A stretch of 64,000 nt of DNA, from contig JAJVHV010000020.1 of the NCBI GenBank assembly GCA_022072445.1, positions 62,001-126,000 on the forward strand, written 5' to 3'. The stretch is from Phycisphaerae bacterium. Lineage in GTDB: Bacteria > Planctomycetota > Phycisphaerae > UBA1845 > Fen-1342. The position numbers were made by a program, and so were the translations under genes. The notes under the pieces were generated by a model. That model searched no databases. It was not told the origin of the DNA and was given only the letters and a program-made list of their open reading frames with translations. Below, one piece after another: positions 26,192 through 34,189 of the stretch (positions within the stretch are counted from its first letter, which is position 1; every line of letters starts with the position of its first letter).

Positions 26192-27637
26192 ATGCCCGCC
26201 CCCGCTTCACCGCCGCCACGGACGCGACTTATCGGAACGATTGGCCCCGCCAGCGCTCCACCCGAGCGCTTCCTGGCACTGCTCGACGCCGGCCTTAACG
26301 TGGTTCGAGTCAATTTCAGTCACGGCGACGTGGCGGCGCGGACCGCAGCAGTGCAGAACGTCCGCCAGGCGGCCGCAGCGCGGGGAGTGACGCTGACGAT
26401 TATTGGCGACCTGTGTGGTCCGAAAATTAGACTTGGGAGGTTCGCCGCGGGACCCGCAGCGATCGCGCCGGGAGAAACCATTCGCATCGCTCGCGGCGAC
26501 GGGCCCTGTACGCCCACCTCGCTCACCACCAGCTACGCCAAACTCGTGGATGAATTGCTCGTCGGCCAGCACGTCCTGATCGACGATGGTCTCGTGCGTC
26601 TACTCGTGATGGAAAAATCCTCCCAGGCGGTGACGTGCGTCTGCAAGACCGGCGGCGCGCTCTCCGACCGCAAGGGCGTGAATCTGCCGGATTCCAAGCT
26701 GACCATGCCCTCGCTGACGCCCAAGGACCTCGCCGATCTCGACTGGGCCGTCGCCAACGACCTCGACTACGTCGCGCTCTCCTTCGTTCGCCGGCCTGAA
26801 GATCTCTACGCCCTGCGCCGCGCCATCCAGCAGCGCGGCGCCGACATTCCCGTCATCGTCAAGATTGAGAAGCCCGAAGCCCTCGGTCACCTGGACGAGC
26901 TGATCGAGAACTCGGACGGCGTGCTAGTGGCCCGCGGCGATCTGGGCGTCGAAATGGAGCTGTGGCGCGTCCCGCTTTTCCAGAAGGACATCGCGGCCCG
27001 CTGCCGCGCCGCGGGCGTCCCTGTCATCATCGCCACGCAGATGCTCCAGAGCATGGTCGAGAACCCCGGGCCGACCCGCGCCGAAGTCAGCGATGTCGCC
27101 AATGCCGTCTTCGACCTCGCCGACGCCCTGATGCTCTCGGCCGAGACCGCGGTGGGACGCTATCCAGAGCTGGCGGTCGACGTCCTCGCGCGCGTCTCGC
27201 GCGAGACCGAAGGCTATCTGGCGCGCCACCCCATCGCCGATCCCTCGCCCGATCGCATCTCGGTCGCGTCCGTCACCGACGCGGTCACGCATGCCGCCGC
27301 CCAGGCGGCCCGCGAGCTTAACGCCCGGCTCGTCGCTCTCTGGACCGCCTCGGGCGCCAGCGTCCGCATGATCGCTAAACACCGGCTGCCCGTTCCGGTC
27401 GTCGGGCTCACGTGGGACGAGCGCATCGCCCGGCGGATCAACCTCATGTTCGGCGTTGTTCCACTGCACGTCGAACCCGCTGCCGAGCCGGAAGAGATGT
27501 TCCGACGGATCGACGCACGCCTGATTGCGCGGCAACTGGCCGCGCCGGGCGACCTGATCATTGTCGTCACCGCGACGCGCATCGGGCAAGTTGGCGCAAC
27601 CAACGCGCTGATGGTCCATCACGTCCAGCCCGCCTGA
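26192..27637 (+). CDS. pyk: Pyruvate kinase
   Basis: Pyruvate kinase makes pyruvate and ATP from phosphoenolpyruvate in the cytoplasm. The 481-residue protein starts at ATG 26192 (AGGA nine bases before); another in-frame ATG at 26183 is less well placed. Family motifs are VRVNFSHGD, IGDLCGPKIRLG with the conserved KIR, VIVKIEKPEAL with the catalytic lysine, VARGDLGVEM and IIATQMLQSMVENPGPTRAE. The A, B and C domains are complete. An unusual point is GDLCGPKIR in place of the common DTKGPEIR. It is transcribed away from the dockerin gene; after its end comes a satellite array. Together with eno and gpmI it gives lower glycolysis. Confidence 0.96.
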   Translation: MPAPASPPPRTRLIGTIGPASAPPERFLALLDAGLNVVRVNFSHGDVAARTAAVQNVRQAAAARGVTLTIIGDLCGPKIRLGRFAAGPAAIAPGETIRIARGDGPCTPTSLTTSYAKLVDELLVGQHVLIDDGLVRLLVMEKSSQAVTCVCKTGGALSDRKGVNLPDSKLTMPSLTPKDLADLDWAVANDLDYVALSFVRRPEDLYALRRAIQQRGADIPVIVKIEKPEALGHLDELIENSDGVLVARGDLGVEMELWRVPLFQKDIAARCRAAGVPVIIATQMLQSMVENPGPTRAEVSDVANAVFDLADALMLSAETAVGRYPELAVDVLARVSRETEGYLARHPIADPSPDRISVASVTDAVTHAAAQAARELNARLVALWTASGASVRMIAKHRLPVPVVGLTWDERIARRINLMFGVVPLHVEPAAEPEEMFRRIDARLIARQLAAPGDLIIVVTATRIGQVGATNALMVHHVQPA

Positions 27638-28086
27638 AGCACACTGCGCAAACGCGCTCATCTGGGCGCATCGCGCCATCGGCCGAGCACCGGCGCGCGC
27701 GAAGGGCCGAGCAGCGCCCTAGAGGAGAGTCTCGAACGGCGGACGCGGGTCGAGCCGGAAGACGGAGCGTTTCGGTCAAGGCGATGATGCGCTCGACGAA
27801 CACGGCCATCGGTCGAACCCCTCCCTCACGGTCGGGGCTCGGCTGGGGACACGCTTGCGCACGGCTGGGGACACGCTTGCGCTCGGCTGGGGACACGCTT
27901 GCGCTCGGCTGGGGACACGCTTGCGCACGGCTGGGGACACGCTTGCGCACGGCTGGGGACACGCTTGCGCACGGCTGGGGACACGCTTGCGCACGGCTGG
28001 GGACACGCTTGCGCACGGCTGGGGACACGCTTACACGGCTGGGCACGTCTTCGCGCGAGACGAACAACAGCGGTCCAATCGCGAGC
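27638..28086. other. Gap after pyk: solo REP-like core and satellite array
   Basis: This 449-base gap between pyk and the converging cupin gene has no credible gene. Open frames on both strands through it are just translations of the repeats. The first 165 bases contain nothing I can identify. Confidence 0.75.
27806..28050. repeat. REP-like core followed by nine 22-bp tandem repeats
   Basis: The core CCTCCCTCACGGTCGGGGCT (from about 27817) and its leader (ATCGGTCGAACC from 27806) match the inverse of bases about 9646-9687 in alaS insert 1. Units containing GGCTGGGGACACGCTT start at 27841, 27863, 27885, 27907, 27929, 27951, 27973, 27995 and 28017; a degenerate tenth starts near 28036. The period is 22 bases. 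The array extends from the same end of the core as do the arrays inside alaS. No transposase remains next to it. Confidence 0.9.
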
Positions 28087-28572
28087 CTACGGCGCCTCGC
28101 GCTCAACCGAGCGGCTGCCCGCCGGCGCGGGGATCGAATCCTTGCCGTCATACGGCGGCGTGAAGATGTTGACTGAAATGAGCGGTTCATCCCCTGCGTT
28201 GCGGATCGAATGCGGCACGCCGCGCGGAATGTGAAACACGTCGCCGGCCCGTGCCATCCTTCGCACGTCGTCGATGAGAATCTCGCCCCGCCCACGATGC
28301 ACGACGATTGTCAGGTCGTGTTCGCGATGAATGTGACGCTGCTCGCCGGTGCGGAACTGCAGCAGGTGTGCGCTGAACTCATCGCTGGCCATCAGCGTGT
28401 AAGGCAGGAAGTCCTGATCGTCGCGCACCGGACGCTGCCGTAGAATCTGCTCGATCAGCGCGGTGTCCAGAATCTCCGTCGGACGCACCGCAAGCGCGTG
28501 CTCCCGCGCACACCCGCAGCAAACCGCCGTCAATGCGACAGCCCACCGCAACCCGATAAACCACGCGCGCAT
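28087..28572 (-). CDS. Cupin-domain lipoprotein
   Basis: The 161-residue product has a lipoprotein signal (GLRWAVALTAVCCGC) and one cupin_2 domain at about 62-140. The first cupin motif provides likely metal ligands in QRHIHREHDLTIVVHRGRGEI, and the second is DVFHIPRGVPHSIRNAGDEP. Small single-domain cupins bind a divalent metal and may act as sugar isomerases, dioxygenases or sensors; the activity cannot be told. The start codon overlaps the stop of the TPR gene (TAATG), so it is the last gene of the dnaJ operon. A membrane-anchored cupin is somewhat unusual. Confidence 0.85.
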   Translation of the reverse strand: MRAWFIGLRWAVALTAVCCGCAREHALAVRPTEILDTALIEQILRQRPVRDDQDFLPYTLMASDEFSAHLLQFRTGEQRHIHREHDLTIVVHRGRGEILIDDVRRMARAGDVFHIPRGVPHSIRNAGDEPLISVNIFTPPYDGKDSIPAPAGSRSVEREAP

Positions 28573-30101
28573 TACGGGTTCTCCGCCGGACCGGACGACG
28601 ACGACGGCGGGGGCTGGCCGTTCGGAGCGTGAGGGACCGTCGCACCCAGCTCGGCCAGTGCCTCGGGTGGGAACATCCGCGCCAGCACCTCAACCTGCGC
28701 GACTTGCTCGCTTAGTTTGCGATCAAGCTCAATGGCGGTTCGCAATTCGGCCGCCGCTTCATCGCGCCGCGCACCGCGCGCCAACGTGATCGCAAGCATG
28801 AAGTGCGCCGTGGCCCGTCCCGGCTCGCTCTTGAGCGCTTCGCGCAGCGACTCCTCGGCCGATCCAAGTTCGCCGGCGTTCAGCGCCAGCGAGGCCAGCG
28901 CTTCCCAGGCCGGCGCATAGCGCGACGACGCGGCCAGCGCGTTGTGAAAAAGCTCCGCGGCCCGCGCGGAGTTTTCCTGCCGCAGGTGAACCACTCCCAG
29001 CCAGTACCAGGCGTCGGGCCGGCCGGGACCGGCGCTGACGGCCTTCATCAGCGTTTCGCGGGCCGCCTCCGGCTGCGCGGCGCGCAGCAGCGCCACGCCG
29101 CGCCACGTCAGCGCGTCGTAGTCCGCCGGCTCGTGCGCCAGCAGGTAGTCGAGGATCGCGACGGCCTGCGCGTAATCGCCGATGGAAGTCAGATGCACGG
29201 CCGCCAGAAAGTCGCGCTGCGCGGCGAACTCGTCCGGCACGCTTTGTAACGCCTCCAGTGCCCGCCCCAGGCCATCCCAATCTTCCAGCGCGGCACGCAT
29301 GTGCGCCAGGGCGAGACGGTCGGGCAGCGACAGCCGTTCGTCGCCCGCGAGCGCCCGCAACTCATGGCGGGCGTCGTCGGGGCGCTGCGCGAGCATGAAG
29401 CAGCGCGCCAGAAGTATGACTCCCGCGGCACGCCGTTCGGCGCTCGACCGCAGCGCCAGCGCATGATGCAGTGCCTCGGACGGCCGGTTGGCGGCCAGCA
29501 GCCGCCGCGCCGCGGTCTCGTGGTAGAGGCGCGCGTCTTGCCCGGCAGATTGAGCGCGCGAGGCCCATGACTCGGCCAGCGATTCATTCTTGAGCAGTTG
29601 CGCCATCAGCGCCAGCGCCAGCCACGATTCCGCGCTCAGTTGCAGCTCGGGCTCGTGCTCCGCCGCGTGTCCGAGCATGGCCCGAACCCGGTCCTCATTG
29701 CGGATCTCGGCGGGCAGGCCGTCAAGCTCCGCGACCGACGCCAGGTACGTGGCGCGCACGTCCTCGTCCGACAACGCCGGCACGATGGCAGGCTGGGGCG
29801 TCGACGCCGCCGACGGTTGCGAGCGGGTCGACGGACGTGACGTCGGGCCGTGCGGCTCCCCGCCGCGGGCCGGCTCGCGGCCCGCCGCCGCGGGCGAGCG
29901 GCGCGTTTCGGCGACGGCCTGCTCGAGCGCTTCGACGCGCTCGGCGAGCTGCAGGCTGAAATCAGTCTGTTGGGTCATTCGCCCGGCAACGAAGACCGCG
30001 AGCAGCGCGAAGGCCAGGGCGATGATCAGCGTCCCGGCCACGAGCAGGACGTAGATTCGCTCCAGTGTTCCGCGCGTGTTTGGTGGAGGCGTTAGCGGCA
30101 T
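28572..30101 (-). CDS. TPR-repeat protein with N-terminal membrane anchor
   Basis: The 509-residue protein has a single membrane helix at about 16-40 (IYVLLVAGTLIIALAFALLAVFVAG), a short coiled coil (TDFSLQLAERVEALEQAVAE), a proline/serine-rich linker and then a series of TPR-like helical pairs from about 130 to 490, for example PDAWYWLGVVHLRQENSARAAELF and YAPAWEALASLALNAGELGSAEESL. The C-terminal 20 residues are disordered. It should scaffold other proteins at the membrane, partners unknown. It follows a two-helix membrane protein and dnaJ on the same strand, and overlaps the cupin gene. Confidence 0.85.
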   Translation of the reverse strand: MPLTPPPNTRGTLERIYVLLVAGTLIIALAFALLAVFVAGRMTQQTDFSLQLAERVEALEQAVAETRRSPAAAGREPARGGEPHGPTSRPSTRSQPSAASTPQPAIVPALSDEDVRATYLASVAELDGLPAEIRNEDRVRAMLGHAAEHEPELQLSAESWLALALMAQLLKNESLAESWASRAQSAGQDARLYHETAARRLLAANRPSEALHHALALRSSAERRAAGVILLARCFMLAQRPDDARHELRALAGDERLSLPDRLALAHMRAALEDWDGLGRALEALQSVPDEFAAQRDFLAAVHLTSIGDYAQAVAILDYLLAHEPADYDALTWRGVALLRAAQPEAARETLMKAVSAGPGRPDAWYWLGVVHLRQENSARAAELFHNALAASSRYAPAWEALASLALNAGELGSAEESLREALKSEPGRATAHFMLAITLARGARRDEAAAELRTAIELDRKLSEQVAQVEVLARMFPPEALAELGATVPHAPNGQPPPSSSSGPAENP

Positions 30102-30119
30102 GGATTCGCGTCCGTCTCT

Positions 30120-30572
30120 CTAGTGTCGATCGTCACGGTCCGGTTCGTCCGGCCCGCTTTCACCCTTATCGGACGAAGTGTCCTCGCCGCCTTCGTCCTG
30201 CTCATGCGTCGCGGCGTGAATCTCGTCGTCGCTGATGCGGTAGTTGGACCAGGCGTCGACGTAGCGCGTCGGTGCGCCGCCCACGTCGCGCGAAATCAGC
30301 GTACGCCCGATTCGAATCACCATGTACGAACCGATCACAAACGCGGCAAGCGCCAGTGCCGCCGCCATCAGCGTTGCCAGCAGCAGGCCCAGCCGCTGCC
30401 GCACATCCGTTTCGAGCGGCGTCCCGCCGACCGGGACGGCGGGCGGCGTGCTGAGTATCCCGCTTCCGGCGCGGCGCGAGACGAATAGCGCCGCCATCGC
30501 CGCCAGCGCAATGAGCAGCGCCGCCACGGTCGCTCCGAATGCCAGTCGCGCAAGCGTGCCGTTTCGTTGCAT
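30120..30572 (-). CDS. Two-helix membrane protein of unknown function
   Basis: The protein has 150 residues with two clear membrane helices (LAFGATVAALLIALAAMAALFV and LLLATLMAAALALAAFVIGSYMVI), a short loop between, and an acidic C-terminal tail (HEQDEGGEDTSSDKGESGPDEPDRDD). No family is recognised. It starts nine bases after the dnaJ-like stop and ends 18 bases before the TPR gene, so it belongs to that operon. Confidence 0.75.
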   Translation of the reverse strand: MQRNGTLARLAFGATVAALLIALAAMAALFVSRRAGSGILSTPPAVPVGGTPLETDVRQRLGLLLATLMAAALALAAFVIGSYMVIRIGRTLISRDVGGAPTRYVDAWSNYRISDDEIHAATHEQDEGGEDTSSDKGESGPDEPDRDDRH

Positions 30573-30581
30573 ACCGTTCGC

Positions 30582-31517
30582 TCACGTCAGCCGCCAGCCG
30601 GCCTGGGCGCGCGGATCGAACCGCCATTCGCGGTCGAGCGCCTCGACCAGGCGTGATGCGTTCTCCGAACCGTTGCGGGGAATCATGATCTTCACCACCG
30701 CGATCATGTCGCCCGTTTCGCCCGTCCGGTTGCTGGCGATGCCCTTTCCGCGCAGTCGCAATTTCGAGCCGCTCGACGTTCCGGGCGGCACTATCAGCGT
30801 CGTCGGTCCGTCGAGCGTCGGCACGTCCACCCGCGCCCCGAGCACCGCCTCCTTCACCGACAGCGGTAGGTCCAGAAGAACGTTGAGCCCCTCCCGCCGG
30901 AAGTACGCGTGCGGTAGGATCCGGCACTCGATGATCAGGTCGCCTCGCCCGCCGCGGCCTTCCTGCCCCTTGCCGCGCAGGCGGATACGCTGCCCGTCCT
31001 CCACGCCAGCCGGAATGCGGAACTTCAGCCGCTCCGGGCTCTCCCCTTCGATCTGCAGCTCGACCTCGCGCGTCGTTCCCCGCACACCCTCTTCGAACGT
31101 GAGTTCCACCGTGTGACGAACGTCCTCCCCGACGCGCCCGCCACGCCGCACACTCGCCCGCCGCGTCCCGCCGCCCGCGCCGCCACGCGTGAAGAATTGC
31201 TCGAAGATGCTGCTCAGGTCGCCGAAGTCGCTGACGGTGAAGTTGCCGTTGCGCGAATCGAAGTGCGGCTCCCAGCCGTTGATGTCGGGCGGCGGCCCGC
31301 CAGCCCCGAACTGGTCATACTGGCGGCGGCGGCGCTCATCTCCCAGGACTTCATACGCGGCCTGAACCTGCTTGAAGCGCTCTTCAGCCGTCTTGTCGTC
31401 AGGGTTGCGGTCGGGATGATACTGCTTGGCCAGTTTGCGGTAGGCGCGCTTGATCTGCTCTGCGTCAGCGGATCGATCGACTCCCAGAATCTGATATGGG
31501 TCCTTCCGCGAGTTCAC
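30582..31517 (-). CDS. DnaJ/CbpA-type co-chaperone without zinc finger
   Basis: This Hsp40 protein stimulates DnaK. I choose the GTG at 31517 (VNSRKDPYQILGV); the longer open frame upstream runs backward into the tRNA-Ser gene and is not real. The 311-residue protein has a J domain at about 5-70 with the HPD motif (KQYHPDRNPDD), a Gly/Phe-containing linker and the two-part C-terminal substrate-binding domain (HTVELTFEEGVRGTTREVEL, LKFRIPAGVEDGQRIRLRGKG). It has no CxxCxGxG zinc repeats, so it is the CbpA (class B) type. No dnaK or grpE is nearby. It heads a four-gene operon and may be transcribed together with tRNA-Ser, 150 bases upstream. Confidence 0.92.
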   Translation of the reverse strand: MNSRKDPYQILGVDRSADAEQIKRAYRKLAKQYHPDRNPDDKTAEERFKQVQAAYEVLGDERRRRQYDQFGAGGPPPDINGWEPHFDSRNGNFTVSDFGDLSSIFEQFFTRGGAGGGTRRASVRRGGRVGEDVRHTVELTFEEGVRGTTREVELQIEGESPERLKFRIPAGVEDGQRIRLRGKGQEGRGGRGDLIIECRILPHAYFRREGLNVLLDLPLSVKEAVLGARVDVPTLDGPTTLIVPPGTSSGSKLRLRGKGIASNRTGETGDMIAVVKIMIPRNGSENASRLVEALDREWRFDPRAQAGWRLT

Positions 31518-31666
31518 GTCCCGCTGCGCTCCAAGCAGGCCAAGCCCACGCGGCCATGCCGCCGCGTGCCGCAATCCTTGCACGTTGATTCTAGCCCCGC
31601 CAGTCGCGGGAACCCGCCGGCCACGTGCGATGATCGCCGCCGGCGCATCGACCGCGCGATGTGAAC

Positions 31667-31751
31667 CGGAGAGGGTGGGATTCGAACCCACGTTGGCTTG
31701 CGCCAAACCGGTTTTCGAGACCGGCCCAATCAGCCGCTCTGGCACCTCTCC
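31667..31751 (-). tRNA. tRNA-Ser (anticodon CGA)
   Basis: The 85-base gene folds as a serine tRNA. The acceptor stem GGAGAGG/CCTCTCC is perfect with discriminator G; the anticodon stem CCGGT/ACCGG encloses loop CTCGAAA, anticodon CGA, reading UCG. The long variable arm (TTTGGCGCAAGCCAA) and T arm GTGGG-TTCGAAT-CCCAC are typical. The 3' CCA is not encoded (next bases GTT). It precedes the dnaJ-like gene on the same strand. Confidence 0.97.
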
Positions 31752-32059
31752 ATGCGCCACACGGCCAAGCCGGGCAGCGGCCGCACATCATCGGTAAATT
31801 CTCGACCGTTGGCAACTCTGTCCGGCCGTCATGCGGGTCCCCGCCGTCCATGCCGCATCCGCCGATCGTAAGACGCTCGGGGGGCGTGGGTTATGTCGCC
31901 TCGCCGCCGCCCTCGGCCCGATGAGCGATTTGAACGAAAAATCCAACCGTCCTGTACGGCGCGCCTTGGCCGGCATGCTACACTCTGCCGCGTTTTTCGA
32001 CATGGAGATACCTCATTCATCCGGCGGTTATCGAACCGTCGGCCTACGGAGCACGATCG
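31752..32059. other. Divergent intergenic region, tRNA-Ser to epimerase gene
   Basis: About 308 bases that divide the leftward tRNA-Ser from the rightward TIGR01777 gene. Apart from the tRNA promoter candidate I see no gene or repeat; the sequence near 31925-31960 is relatively AT-rich and may hold the epimerase promoter, but no good -35/-10 pair was found. Confidence 0.6.
31787..31815 (-). promoter_or_regulatory. Candidate promoter for tRNA-Ser
   Basis: Minus-strand TTGCCA (31810-31815), 17-base spacer and GATGAT (31787-31792). The predicted start would give a leader of about 30 bases before the tRNA. The -10 matches the consensus at four of six positions. Confidence 0.4.
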
Positions 32060-32962
32060 ATGCGCATCGCCGTCAGCGGCTCGTCGGGTCTGGTCGGCTC
32101 GGCACTCATCCCGTTGCTCGCCACCGCCGGACACAGCGTGACGCGGATCGTCCGCACGCCGCCGCACGAGGCCGAGCTGAAGCTGTATTGGGACCCGCAG
32201 ACGGGTCGCGTCGATCGCCGGCGTTTGGAGGGGCACGACGCGGTCGTGCATCTCGCGGGTGAAAATATTGCCGCGCGGCGCTGGAGCGCGCGGGTCAAAA
32301 GCGCCATCCGCGAGAGCCGGGTCGAGGGTACACGTCTGCTGGCCGACGCCATCGCCGGCCTCGAACGGCCGCCCAAGGTGCTGGTCTGCGCGTCGGCGAT
32401 CGGCATCTACGGCGATCGCGGCGACGACGCGTTGGGTGAGGAAAGCGCGCCGGGCAAAGGCTTCCTGTCGGACGTGTGCCGTGCGTGGGAGCAGGCGGCG
32501 GATGTGGCCCGCGCGAAGGGCGTCCGCGTGGTGCACGCGCGCTTCGGCGTCATCCTGAGTCCGAAGGGCGGCGCGCTACACAGGATGCTGCCAATCTTCA
32601 GGATGGGCCTGGGTGGCGTCCTGGGGAGCGGGCGGCAGCACATGAGCTGGATCTCGCTGGGAGACGCCGTCGGGGCGATCTACCACCTGACGTGCCATGA
32701 ATCGGTCAGCGGAGCCGTTAACGTCGTCACGCCCGGGCCGGTGACGAATCGCGAGTTCACGCGAGCGCTCGGCCGTGTGCTGCGCCGACCGACGGCCTTC
32801 CCGTTGCCGGGTTTTGCGGCGCGACTGGCGTTCGGCGAGATGGCCGACGCGCTGCTGCTGGCCAGCGCGAAGGTGTTTCCGACGCAACTGCTGGATTCGG
32901 GTTATCGCTTCGCCCACCCGCAACTCGAGGACGCGCTGCGCACCATGCTCGAAAAGAGCTGA
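32060..32962 (+). CDS. TIGR01777 family NAD(P)-dependent epimerase-like protein (YfcH/SulA type)
   Basis: The 300-residue protein begins MRIAVSGSSGLVGSALIPLL, a Rossmann GxxGxxG nucleotide-binding start, followed by VVHLAGENIAARRW (the family's HLAGE-N motif) and LVCASAIGIYGDRGDDAL. The C-terminal DUF1731 part is LPGFAARLAFGEMADALLLASAKVFPTQLL. Members are short-chain epimerase-like proteins known as YfcH in Escherichia coli, linked to cell division or NAD metabolism in some reports, with no settled reaction. GGAG lies ten bases before the start. It converges with the Clp-N gene 13 bases further on. Confidence 0.92.
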   Translation: MRIAVSGSSGLVGSALIPLLATAGHSVTRIVRTPPHEAELKLYWDPQTGRVDRRRLEGHDAVVHLAGENIAARRWSARVKSAIRESRVEGTRLLADAIAGLERPPKVLVCASAIGIYGDRGDDALGEESAPGKGFLSDVCRAWEQAADVARAKGVRVVHARFGVILSPKGGALHRMLPIFRMGLGGVLGSGRQHMSWISLGDAVGAIYHLTCHESVSGAVNVVTPGPVTNREFTRALGRVLRRPTAFPLPGFAARLAFGEMADALLLASAKVFPTQLLDSGYRFAHPQLEDALRTMLEKS

Positions 32963-32974
32963 GGCCAGCGGCGG

Positions 32975-33418
32975 TCAGGCGGAAAGCTGCCGGACGATTT
33001 CTTCGCGGCAGCGCGTCAGCGTGACGCCCAACGCGTGCAGCACGCGCTCCGCGCCGCAGCCGCGCTCGCGCAGCAGGCCGAGCAGCAGGTGTTCGCTGCC
33101 GACGCTCTTGGCTTCAAGCTGCTGTGCTTCTTCCACCGCCCGCGCCACGACGTTCTTGAAATTGGGCGTTCCTGGAAGACGGCCGAGCACCCACGTGTCT
33201 TCCTTGGCCTTTTGATACACGTCGTCGATCGCTTTCTTGCCGCGGGCTTCGTCGACGTTCAGACTCGCCAGCACGCGCGCCGCCAGCGAGCCCGGCTGCC
33301 GCAGGATCGCCAGCAGGACGTGCTCGGTCCCGACGTGCTCCTGCTCGTAGTCGCGGGCGATGACCTGTGCGGTCTTCAGGATCGCGTCGGCGTCGGCGTC
33401 GAGGTGCTGCATCGGCAT
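32975..33418 (-). CDS. Stand-alone Clp N-terminal domain protein (ClpC-N like)
   Basis: The 147-residue product consists of the two Clp_N repeats only: DADAILKTAQVIARDYEQEHVGTEHVLLAILRQ and NVVARAVEEAQQLEAKSVGSEHLLLGLLRE (each split here by its own spacer). There is no AAA+ domain and no frame continuation. Such short ClpN/ClpS-like proteins occur as adaptors or decoys for ClpC. ATG at 33418 or six bases later are both possible. It is the last gene of a run of four minus-strand genes (35792 to 32975) encoding mostly membrane proteins. Confidence 0.85.
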   Translation of the reverse strand: MPMQHLDADADAILKTAQVIARDYEQEHVGTEHVLLAILRQPGSLAARVLASLNVDEARGKKAIDDVYQKAKEDTWVLGRLPGTPNFKNVVARAVEEAQQLEAKSVGSEHLLLGLLRERGCGAERVLHALGVTLTRCREEIVRQLSA

Positions 33419-33431
33419 GGCGATCAGTCCC

Positions 33432-33935
33432 TTATCGGATCCACAATCGGACCAGCAACTTATAACCCAGCGATAGGAGCGCCACAAGAACAGTGAACGC
33501 CAGCGTGATCTTCAACAGCCGCAGCCGGTGACGAATCTCGCGGTCGCGCAGGTCGCCGAGCTGCTCGTGAATCTCGAGCAGCTTGCGGTCGAGCCGGCCC
33601 TCGATCTCATCCAGCTTCACGTCGACCCGTGCCTCGATCTCGTCCAGCTTAGCCGCCACGTACGTGTCCGCCGCGCCGCGCAGCTTCTCGGCCACGGCGC
33701 CCAGCATGCCGGCCCGTTTCTCGGCCGCGGGCGGCTCAGCGGGGCCTCCGGCATTTCGTTCGTTCTCCGCCGCGGGAGGGAGCAGGCCCGACGTGCCCAG
33801 GACCTGATCGACGCGACGCTCGAGCCAGGCCGCGCTGCTCCGCTGCACCCGGCGCAGCAGACCAGCCAGCAGCGACGTCCGCCGCGGCGGAGTGGGCTGT
33901 GGCCGTTCGCCCGGTGGCGGCGTCATGGGATCCAT
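33432..33935 (-). CDS. Coiled-coil protein with C-terminal membrane anchor
   Basis: No family is recognised. The likely start at 33935 gives 167 residues: a proline-rich N-terminus, an amphipathic segment (LLAGLLRRVQRSSAAWLERRVDQVLG), a long helical region with a heptad-like repeat DEIEARVDVKLDEIEGRLDRKL, and one membrane helix near the end (LLKITLAFTVLVALLSLGYKLLV). This resembles tail-anchored membrane coiled-coil proteins. It overlaps the upstream 88-residue membrane protein gene by 13 bases, so they are co-translated. Confidence 0.75.
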   Translation of the reverse strand: MDPMTPPPGERPQPTPPRRTSLLAGLLRRVQRSSAAWLERRVDQVLGTSGLLPPAAENERNAGGPAEPPAAEKRAGMLGAVAEKLRGAADTYVAAKLDEIEARVDVKLDEIEGRLDRKLLEIHEQLGDLRDREIRHRLRLLKITLAFTVLVALLSLGYKLLVRLWIR

Positions 33936-34189
33936 CGATGTGCCCAGCTCAGAAAGCCCAGCGCCGCGAGCAGCGCGCCGATCTGAAGCAGTTCGCCGCG
34001 CTGCCGGCTCCACCGGATCGCCAGCAGGTGATACGTCACGTAGCGACGCAGGAGGCGTCGCTGTGCGTCGACCGGCGCGAGCACGCGCGACAACGCCGCG
34101 AACGCCGAGAGTGCGACCAGCGCGGTGTAAACACCGACCGCGACAAACAACATCGTGCGGAACAGATCGAAGAGATCGAAATCAATCAT
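33923..34189 (-). CDS. Small membrane protein of unknown function
   Basis: The 88-residue product has a hydrophobic N-terminal helix (TMLFVAVGVYTALVALSAFAAL), a basic middle (VDAQRRLLRRYVTYHLLAIRWSRQRG) and a second helix (LLQIGALLAALGFLSW). It overlaps the upstream glycosyltransferase-like gene by 8 bases and the downstream coiled-coil gene by 13, which argues that it is a real gene. No family recognised. Confidence 0.7.
   Translation of the reverse strand: MIDFDLFDLFRTMLFVAVGVYTALVALSAFAALSRVLAPVDAQRRLLRRYVTYHLLAIRWSRQRGELLQIGALLAALGFLSWAHRWIP

Noticed and set aside
27841-28050. CRISPR array
   Set aside because: The 22-bp units are contiguous with no unique spacers, and no cas genes are near.
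27567-28295. 242-codon minus-strand frame across the satellite after pyk
   Set aside because: The translation is dominated by a repeating heptapeptide-like pattern from the 22-bp units and overlaps the cupin gene and pyk ends.
31518-31760. N-terminal extension of the dnaJ-like gene
   Set aside because: The extension is a translation of tRNA-Ser; the J domain starts correctly at the GTG at 31517.
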